Assembly: GCA_002391565.1 (NCBI GenBank)
Contig: DGFH01000059.1
Location: forward strand, 1 to 32,166
Reading direction: 5' to 3'
Length of the DNA stretch: 32,166 bases
Origin: Anaerolineales bacterium UBA3905
Lineage (GTDB): Bacteria; Chloroflexota; Anaerolineae; Caldilineales; Caldilineaceae
This document shows positions 8,633 to 16,300 of the stretch, piece after piece (the stretch's first letter is position 1; each line of letters starts with the position of its first letter). The translations under genes were made by a program, and so were the position numbers. The notes below the pieces were generated by a model that was not told the origin of the DNA, did not search any database, and saw only the letters and a program-made list of their open reading frames with translations.

Positions 8633-9694
8633 ATGCGCGTTGCACTACTGGCCAATTTGAAAAAGAACGCCCCTACCTGGGAGGGCATGCCGCCAGATCA
8701 CTGGGATGATCTGGATGCAGAGAAGACGATCGAATCGATCATGGCGGCGCTGCGCACGCGCGGCCATGAGGTGACCTTTCTGGAGGGCGACATCACGCTT
8801 GTCGAAAAGTTGAGCAAACTCAAACCCGACATTTGCTTCAACATCTGCGAAGGGCACTTTGGCGATGCGCGCGAGGCGCAGGTGCCAGCGATTCTGGAGA
8901 TGATGCGCATCCCCTACACCGGTTCACGCGTGCTGACGCTGGCGTTGGCGCTGGACAAGCCCATGACCAAACGCGTGTTGACCTATCACGATTTGCCGAC
9001 GCCGGCGTTTCAGGTCTTTGAACGCATTGCCGAGCCACTCGATCCCACGCTCACGTTTCCACTCTTCGTCAAGCCCAGCCGCGAGGGGACAGGCATGGGC
9101 GTCAGCCCTGAATCTGTCGTACATGATGAGGCGCAGTTGCGCGCGCAGATTCAGCGCGTTTTTGACCGCTATGACCAGCCGGCGTTGGTCGAGCGCTTTA
9201 TCGAAGGCCGCGAGGTGACGGTGGGGCTGGTCGGCAATTTGATGCTGCCTGCCGCCCGTCGCATGCCAGAGGACGAAAACGCGCCGCGTATCTTCAAAGG
9301 GTTGCACATCTTCCCGGCGCTAGAAGTGGATATGGGCAAGTATCCGGTTGAGGAAGCCGGCATTTACACCAGCCGCATCAAGGTCGAGCTGGCGGAGGAT
9401 TTCCACTATCTCTGCCCGGCGCCACTGCCGGAAGCGCTGGTGGAAGATTTGCGCTGGTACACGGCGGCGGTCTTCCGCGTCACCGGCTGTCTGGATGTGG
9501 CGCGCGTCGACTTCCGGCTCGATATGCACGACAATAACAAGCCCTACATCCTCGAAGTCAATCCGCTGCCGGGGCTGAATCCTGGCTATTCTGACCTTTG
9601 CATCGAGGCTGCCGCCGCTGGCTGGACTTATGAGGGACTGATCAATCGCATCCTCGACGAAGCCATCGGGCGATATGGCTTAGAACAAAGCTAA
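8633..9694 (+). CDS. D-Ala-D-Ala-ligase-like ATP-grasp carboxylate-amine ligase
   Basis: This 353-residue ATP-grasp enzyme should activate a carboxylate as acyl-phosphate and join it to an amine. Motifs in order: an N-terminal domain with CEGHFGDAREAQVPAILE (72-89) and IPYTGSRVLTLALALDK; ATP-binding FVKPSREGTGMGVS (145-158); LVERFIEGREVTV (185-197); ARVDFRL with the catalytic-type Arg291; and the metal/ATP motif LEVNPLPGLNPGYS (307-320). The length fits Ddl enzymes. The usual Ddl serine loop (GSSVGIS-like) is EGTGMGVS here, so the substrates may differ. It follows kamA by 94 bp on the same strand, suggesting use of beta-lysine as a substrate. A cell-wall Ddl role is the alternative, though no cell-wall genes are nearby. 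Confidence 0.82.
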   Translation: MRVALLANLKKNAPTWEGMPPDHWDDLDAEKTIESIMAALRTRGHEVTFLEGDITLVEKLSKLKPDICFNICEGHFGDAREAQVPAILEMMRIPYTGSRVLTLALALDKPMTKRVLTYHDLPTPAFQVFERIAEPLDPTLTFPLFVKPSREGTGMGVSPESVVHDEAQLRAQIQRVFDRYDQPALVERFIEGREVTVGLVGNLMLPAARRMPEDENAPRIFKGLHIFPALEVDMGKYPVEEAGIYTSRIKVELAEDFHYLCPAPLPEALVEDLRWYTAAVFRVTGCLDVARVDFRLDMHDNNKPYILEVNPLPGLNPGYSDLCIEAAAAGWTYEGLINRILDEAIGRYGLEQS

Positions 9695-9726
9695 ACGCGC
9701 CGGGCGAGGTTTCGATGCAAGGTGGC

Positions 9727-9854
9727 AAAGACGCGGAGAAACGCAAAGAATCGCGTTTTTCATTGCACCCTTCGAAGGGAGATGGCGAACCTGTCCCTGC
9801 TGCAGCTCATGCCAATGCAGTCCAGCATTGAACTGAGCATGCACCAGGGACAGG
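9727..9854. repeat. Intergenic direct and inverted repeats after the ATP-grasp gene
   Basis: Between two convergent genes the sequence carries CGCAAAGA-like units (9727-9750). A separate inverted repeat follows: CCTGTCCCTG at 9790-9799 pairs perfectly with CAGGGACAGG at 9845-9854, and CATGC/GCATG pair inside it. It may serve as a two-way transcription stop or be a remnant of a small mobile element. No T-run follows, so a standard intrinsic terminator is not shown. Confidence 0.45.
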
Positions 9855-9879
9855 AGCAGAGACAGGAGCAGATCCGTCG

Positions 9880-12800
9880 CTAATGACGCGTCATCATTGG
9901 CAGGTAGAGCGTCGCCGGTGGCGACGCCACCGGCACCAACCCATTGAGCGCCGCCGCCAGCACTGAGCCGCCATTCGCCGTAATGTTGCTGTGTGTGGGC
10001 ATGGTGCGTTGGAAGGCAAGAACGCTGCTGCCCGGCGCAACTGCGACGAAGCCAATCCGAGCCAGCGTAAAGCGCCCGGTGGGCAGTGCATTCAGACTGC
10101 CAGCGGCAAACGCCAGGCGCCCGGTTTGATTGTCGAACTCGCTCTGAATCAGATGCGAAAGTTGCGCGCCTGGCGTTATCTCCACCACCTGCACGATGGT
10201 CGGATCATAGGTCAGATAGGCGGCGGCGCCATCGATGCCACTGCCTGCCTCCACCACCACGTCTACAAGGAAGCGATCGCCGGGTTTGAGCGCAGGCGCA
10301 TACAGGTCGAGCCGTAGATTGGCTGTTGCGTCTCCACCCTGCGGTGACGCCGAGACCTGCTGGATATCGGCATTGCCTGCGCCGTAGTTCGAGCGCAAGA
10401 TCGAGAAGTCGAGCAGGGTGATACACGTATCGCCGTTGAAGTCGCTGCGCGCATCGTAGCCTTCATCGCCAGCGCATGCGCTGAAGGTCGTCACCAGGAT
10501 CGAGAAATCGACCAGAGACACATAACCATCACCGTCGCTGTCGCCGCTGCGCAGCAGGCCGAAGTCAACCTCGGTCAACCCGCCGGTCAAGGTGACGACG
10601 GCGCTGTTGCGCAGCGTCTGGTGGCCGCGCACGCCAATGGTGTAGACGCCTGGCTGCAATGTGGTGAGCGTGAACGCGCCGCTGCTATCGAGTGTAACCC
10701 CCATGTTAACCGCTGCATCACCGGCCTGGTTTTGCACCGTCACAGTCACAGGGATTTGCCAGCCTGGATGGGGCGCCGGCGGGCGTCCTGGCGGCGTGAC
10801 GCGTCCGACAAAGGTCGTTGCGCTCACGGTGACAGTGCTGGATTCGCGATGGTGCAGGATCGAGGCGCCGCCGAAGGTGACATCGCTCAGGCGAGGATTG
10901 GCGGCGGCAAAGCTCAGTGGCGAGCTGGCGGTGGCCTGTGTTGCAGTGAAGACCACAGTCGCCAGGGTGAAGTCACCTGTGGGGAAAGGCGCCCCCAGCG
11001 CACCGGCCACGAAATCGATCTGTCCCTGATCATTGTCAAACTGATTGCGCAGAATGGTGGATAAGGAAGCGCCCGCCGTGATCTGCGCCACCTGCATCAC
11101 TGTCGGGTCGAAGTTGATGTACGCTGCCGCCCCATCTACAGGTTGGGTCGTGCGCACGCGCACGGTGACGCTAAACCTCTCTCCGACAACGACGGAGGTG
11201 GTGGCGGGCGAGAGGGCCAGCACTGCCACTTGCGCCGGGACAGGCGTCGCCGTGGGGGTGGGCGTTGGCGTGGCAGTGGAGGGCGTGGCCGCAGCAAACG
11301 CCACGCCGAGCACCAGATTGCCTCCGGTCAGCGCGCCGATTGCGTCGTTGCCGGTCGTGATTTTTGCTGCAGATCCCGCTGTGGCGTAGCTGGCCGCCTC
11401 AATGTAATAGGTGCTGCCGGCGCTGACATTCACCGACACGAAGGAAAGCAACGAGTCGTAGTCGTCGTTGCAGGCCAGCCGCGTCAATGCCCCGCGCGTG
11501 CCGCTGAAGATGGCGAGCACCGTGTCGTAGTTGCTGCCAAAGGTGTCGGCGACCAACACGCCTGTCGCCGGCGCCGTAAAACGATACCAGACGGTGGCGC
11601 CACCCTGGCCGCCGGTGCACAATACAGGGTCGTCACTTGCCACCGTGGCGTGCTGTGTATTGCGCACATCGGTGAAGAGTGTTCCCGTGATGATGTGCGG
11701 CTGGTCGTAATCGTCGTTGGCGGGCGGCGCCGGTGTGGCTGTCGGCGTGAAGGTGGGCGTCGCTGTCGGCGGCGTGCCGGTCGGCGTCGGGGTGGGAGTG
11801 GGCGGCGGGCCAAGCTCGGCAAAGAGCAGGCGGTTGGGTGAGTCCGGGCCAGGGTCGCCGATGACGTTCGTAGTGGCGGCGCCGGTCAAGGCGGCGGCGA
11901 CTTGCGCCGGTGCTGCGTTGGGTGCACTTTGCAGATAGCGCGCCACAACGCCAGCGGCGTGAGGCGACGCCATCGACGTGCCGGAGAGGGTGGCGCTTGC
12001 CGTATCGCTAGTGTAGTACGCCGAAACAATGCTGACGCCGGGCGCAAAGATGTCCAGGCACGCGCCATAATTGGAGAAAGAGGCGCGCACGTCGCTGTTG
12101 CTGGTGGCGCCGACCGTGATAGCGGACGGCTCGCGTGCGGGCGAGGCATTGCAGGCATCGCTGTTCGCATTGCCCGCAGCCACCACATAGACGATGCCTG
12201 CCGCCACCGAATTGCGCAGCGCTGCATCCAGGGTCTCCGACGCACCGCCGCCTAGACTCATATTCGCAACGGCCGGGCGAATCGCGTTGGCCGTCACCCA
12301 ATCGATGCCGGCCACCACGCCGGAGGTGTAGCCGCTGCCGCCGCAGTCGAGTACACGCACGCCGTGCAGGGTGACCTGCTTGGCGACGCCGTAGGTCGTC
12401 CCGCCGATGGCGCCGGCTACGTGGGTGCCGTGCCCATTGCAGTCAGTGGGGGTGCTATCGCCGTCTACGAAGTCGCGCCCTGCGCCGATGCGCCCGCTGA
12501 ACTCAACGTGCGTGGTGCGGATGCCGGTGTCGATGATGTAGGCATGGACGCCGCTGCCGGTTGCGCCATAGCTGTACAGCGCGTCGAGCGGCAGGCTGCG
12601 CTGGTCGATGCGGTCAAGACCCCAAGGCGGGTTGCTTTGCGCATCAAGTGTTGTCATCAGTTGATCCTGCTCGATGTAGGCGATGGCGGCGTCCTTGCGC
12701 AGCCGCTGCAGCGCCGTATCGGAGAGGGTGGCGGCGTAGCCAGCAATGGCGTCGGTGTAGACATAGTGCACGGTGGCGCCGAGCTCCGCCTCGGCCTGCA

Positions 12801-13104
12801 TGGCCTTGCTGACTACGGCAGCCGCCGTCACCTGATCTTGCTTCAGCACGACCAGGTATCGATTGGGTGCGCCCTGACCTGTGCTTGCCAGCCGCAATGG
12901 CGCCAGCCCGTCGTCTTGGGCGACTTGTGCTGGCGTCAACGCGGTGGCGTCGCCGGCGGCCAGTCCCGGCAAGATCAGCAACTGCCCCGCCAGTAGCACG
13001 CCGAGCAGCAGCGCCGCGACGTAGACCGGACGCGGCGGCCCGGCGGAGTCCGCGCGGCGCCCGGTTGTTGGGACGGATAACCCGTCGGATGATGGCAATG
13101 ACAT
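9880..13104 (-). CDS. Secreted subtilisin-like protease (S8) with cohesin-like and dockerin modules
   Basis: This 1074-residue exported protease starts with a signal segment (hydrophobic about 27-47), then an I9-type inhibitor prodomain (about 82-150). The catalytic domain is proteinase K-like, with Asp192 (IIDTG), His225 (GHGTHVAG), oxyanion Asn312 (AAGN) and Ser377 (GTSMASPH). After a Pro/Thr linker (about 433-461) follow a PPC-like domain (461-608), a second linker, a cohesin-like domain (about 625-761), a carboxypeptidase-regulatory-like fold (765-851), a dockerin with two calcium repeats (DSDGDGYVSLVDF and DFNGDTCITLLDF, 853-908), and a second cohesin-like domain (928-1058). It ends TLYLPMMTRH. 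The start at 13104 has an AAGGAG ribosome site; an upstream ATG (13245) would bury the signal. It likely degrades protein outside the cell and may assemble with other proteins through its modules. Confidence 0.88.
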   Translation of the reverse strand: MSLPSSDGLSVPTTGRRADSAGPPRPVYVAALLLGVLLAGQLLILPGLAAGDATALTPAQVAQDDGLAPLRLASTGQGAPNRYLVVLKQDQVTAAAVVSKAMQAEAELGATVHYVYTDAIAGYAATLSDTALQRLRKDAAIAYIEQDQLMTTLDAQSNPPWGLDRIDQRSLPLDALYSYGATGSGVHAYIIDTGIRTTHVEFSGRIGAGRDFVDGDSTPTDCNGHGTHVAGAIGGTTYGVAKQVTLHGVRVLDCGGSGYTSGVVAGIDWVTANAIRPAVANMSLGGGASETLDAALRNSVAAGIVYVVAAGNANSDACNASPAREPSAITVGATSNSDVRASFSNYGACLDIFAPGVSIVSAYYTSDTASATLSGTSMASPHAAGVVARYLQSAPNAAPAQVAAALTGAATTNVIGDPGPDSPNRLLFAELGPPPTPTPTPTGTPPTATPTFTPTATPAPPANDDYDQPHIITGTLFTDVRNTQHATVASDDPVLCTGGQGGATVWYRFTAPATGVLVADTFGSNYDTVLAIFSGTRGALTRLACNDDYDSLLSFVSVNVSAGSTYYIEAASYATAGSAAKITTGNDAIGALTGGNLVLGVAFAAATPSTATPTPTPTATPVPAQVAVLALSPATTSVVVGERFSVTVRVRTTQPVDGAAAYINFDPTVMQVAQITAGASLSTILRNQFDNDQGQIDFVAGALGAPFPTGDFTLATVVFTATQATASSPLSFAAANPRLSDVTFGGASILHHRESSTVTVSATTFVGRVTPPGRPPAPHPGWQIPVTVTVQNQAGDAAVNMGVTLDSSGAFTLTTLQPGVYTIGVRGHQTLRNSAVVTLTGGLTEVDFGLLRSGDSDGDGYVSLVDFSILVTTFSACAGDEGYDARSDFNGDTCITLLDFSILRSNYGAGNADIQQVSASPQGGDATANLRLDLYAPALKPGDRFLVDVVVEAGSGIDGAAAYLTYDPTIVQVVEITPGAQLSHLIQSEFDNQTGRLAFAAGSLNALPTGRFTLARIGFVAVAPGSSVLAFQRTMPTHSNITANGGSVLAAALNGLVPVASPPATLYLPMMTRH

Positions 13105-13279
13105 GAGAGAGACTCCTTGCTGACGATAATGACAGGCAATGGCAATAAAGCGATGCCTGCAGCCGATAAATTCAGCTTCAGTATAACATTTCCATTTCTG
13201 CGTTGTAATGAGATAGATTATGGAGTTCGTCTGGTAAGGCGTCACGCCTGCGGCGCCGCAGAGGGGGTGCGCCCCTGCC

Positions 13280-13314
13280 CACCATACCGGAAGCGCTGAG
13301 CTTCCGGTATGGTG
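13280..13314 (-). terminator. Perfect 14-bp hairpin downstream of the large cysteine-protease gene
   Basis: CACCATACCGGAAG (13280-13293) and CTTCCGGTATGGTG (13301-13314) are exact complements around a 7-base loop. It lies 28 bp past the stop of the minus-strand protease gene and before the next gene on that strand, as a terminator would. There is no T-run after it, so it may be a Rho-assisted stop or an mRNA-end stabiliser. It shares the core CCGGAAGC...GCTTCCGG with the hairpin at 28415-28448. Confidence 0.6.
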
Positions 13315-13341
13315 AGCAACCTGTTATTGTCCCATCTACGT

Positions 13342-16300
13342 TCACCGCAATGCCACCGGTAAGAATACCCTCAGCGTTGACATTGCCGGGGCGGTGGGCA
13401 ACGCCTGCTGTCCGGCCGGAACATGCTCCGGGGCAACCGCTGGCGCATCTGGCAGCGCTTTGCCCTCGGCGCTAACCGTTGCGTCGGCAGCGGTCGCACC
13501 TGCGGCAACGGCCAGCGTGTAACGGCTGTCAAGGTAGCCGTGCACCTCAATCTGGAAGAAGCCGTTTTGCGTCGCCGTCACAGTGACTGCCTCGTCGCTC
13601 AGATCGAAGTGATTGCTGTAGCCGACCAATGCGCCTGCTCCATTCCATACATAGAGATCGGGATCGCCTGCCAGCGTATCAACGGTGAAGCGCTGCGTCT
13701 CGCCTGTGTTCAGATAGACGCGATAGACGCGCACCTGTCCCTCCAACACTTCGTCATCGGTGCGTAGATAGTTGATCAGCGCCTGCTGCGCGACATTGGC
13801 GATATTGCCGGCGGCGTCGGCGGCCCACACCTGCAAATAGCGCGCGCCACCGGTGGGGCTGAAAGCAAAGGTGTACGTCGGGCTGAAGTCGATCCAGCCG
13901 CTTTGCTGCACAGGCGTCCAGCGACGGGCAGCGTTGTTGTAGACGCGCTCAACCAGATACATGGTTGTCACGCCCATGTTGTCGCTGGCGGCGATGGCAA
14001 GTTGCGTTGTCGGCGCCGTTGTCCATTGCACGCCGTTGTCGGCGCTCACCTGAGTCACGGTGGGCGGCGTTGTATCACCCGCAGATGCCGGTTGTACATC
14101 GAGCGCCCACTGTGCGATGTTATTGGTTTCGTCGCTCTCGGCGTGTTGGTTCTGCGGATCAATGACGGCAAAGAGCGTGTGAGCGCCAGTGGCGACAGGT
14201 GTCCATCCAATCACGGCGCTGTCCACGATATCGACCCCCGGCGGTAGTGGTGGCAATTGGAGCGTGCCCAGACGGTTTCCCGGCGCAATGGCGTCCACAT
14301 AGAAGGTCACGGCGACGCCGGTGAGCGTCTGCATCCCACCGGAGCGGTGCAGATTGACGCCGACCTGCATCGGGCGTCCCAGACGGGCAGGCAGTGGGTC
14401 GAACCAAAGGTCACTATCGCCGACCGCCAGGTCGAGCTGTGCAGCGTCGACAACGGTGTAGGCGGCAAGCAGAGTGAATTCGACGCCATCGGGGTTCGTG
14501 GCGGTGACGTTGTGGACGCCCGGCGCCAGGTTGGGCGGCGCGATCGCCCGCGCCTCGCCGCCGGCAGCGTCGACCAGCGTATAATTGCGTAGCAAGACGC
14601 CGCCGATGCGCAAAGCCGTGTCGGGACGCAAGCCGACGCCGGTCACCGTCACGGCCTGCGCCACGTTGGCAAGCCCCTGCGTCGGGGCGATGGCGTGGAG
14701 GGCGAGCGGCATAGGTTGATCTGGCGTCGGTGTAGGGGTGGAGATGCAAGCTGGATCGCCTGGCGAGTTGATGAACCGTTGCGAGTCGATGATAGGATCG
14801 ATTACCAGACCGACGCAATGGTTATCCACCGTGCCGCCATTGCTGAAGCGCGTATTGACCAGCTCGCCGTAATTGTGAACGATGGTGTTGTTGGCAAGCG
14901 GATCCGTGCCGACCGTCATGCGCCCGTAGTTGGTGATGACGCCGTCGTTGCCGAGTAAAAAGCCCTGGTAGCCGCCGCGCACAATCAGGGCACCGTGATT
15001 GGCGGCAATGGTCGATTGGAGAGTGACGCCATCGGCAACTTCAAGCGTTTGCGTCGCTTCCGTAGTCCACTGGAACAGCTGGCAACGGCGGTCTGCATCC
15101 GTCCATGCGCCGCCGAGAGTTTCACAACTGGCCCGGTCGCGCAGGATGAAGGTCACCCACGGGGTGGCCGTAGGCGTTGGCGTTGGAATCTCCGCTTGCA
15201 AGTGCAGCGTGTAACGTACGTCATCTCCGGCGATACGGTTGCCCCATTGGTAGACGACGGCAGCGTACCAACCACTGATCGGCGATTGCCAGATAATGCG
15301 CGAGGCCAGATTAACCGGATAGTCGATATCGTCATTGCTCTTCAGCAACAACACGCCGTCGCCGCTGCGCAGCTCTAGCACGGTGTCGGCGAGACCGTTC
15401 AAGTCGGTGGTTTCGATGGTGTAGGTTCCGCCTGCTTCGGCATAGAAGGTGACCCAATCGCGGTCGCCCACGCCGCAGAAGGTGTGAGCCTGCACGTCGC
15501 CGGGCGCCAGGGTCGAGGCGTCGATGGGGAGGCTGTCCGGTTCGAACGCGTCGAGCGCGCAGGGCGCCAGCACGGTGGTCGCCTCGGCGGTTGCCGGGAA
15601 AGCGCGCACATTGCCGGCGCGATCAATGACGCGGGCGCGGAAGCTGTAGCGATGATCTAGCTCGCCGATGTACCAGGCGCCGGCGCTCTCGCCCGGCAGC
15701 GTCTGCCAACTCTCCCAGGCGCCGCTGTCGCGGCGCACCTCCAGGTCAATGGCATCGACGCCAGCGATGGCGTCGGTCAGCGTCCAGCGCAGATCGATAG
15801 CGTTGACGCGCTGGATGGCGGGCAACGCCGCAAAGACAAAGGTCGGCGCTGTGCGGTCGAGGGTGATGTTCCAGGCGCCGATGCCCTGCCCGTTGCCAGC
15901 GCGATCCCAGGCGTAGGCGTAGAAGGCGGCGCCACTTTGCTCAGGTGCGCTGGTGCTGTCCCAGGCCATGCTCCAGCCATCGCCACCGTCGATGTCCCAG
16001 CCCAGGTTGTACCACGTCCAGCCCTGACCATCGCCGGCATCGTAGCCGACAAAGAACTGCACCTGATCGACCCCGCTCAAATTGTCGATGGCATCGACCC
16101 GGAGCGTAACCTGACTGCCGTTCAGGAAAGCGCCATCCGCTGGCTGTAGCGCAGAGACCATCGGCACTGTGCCATCGACGATGACGCGTATGGTGGCCGG
16201 ATCGCCAACCAGAGCGCCGTTGGCGCGCACCCGCCACAGGCTGCTGTAGACTCCTTCCGTGATTGGTGCGGTCATGCGGAAGCTGGCGTTGTTGGCGACA

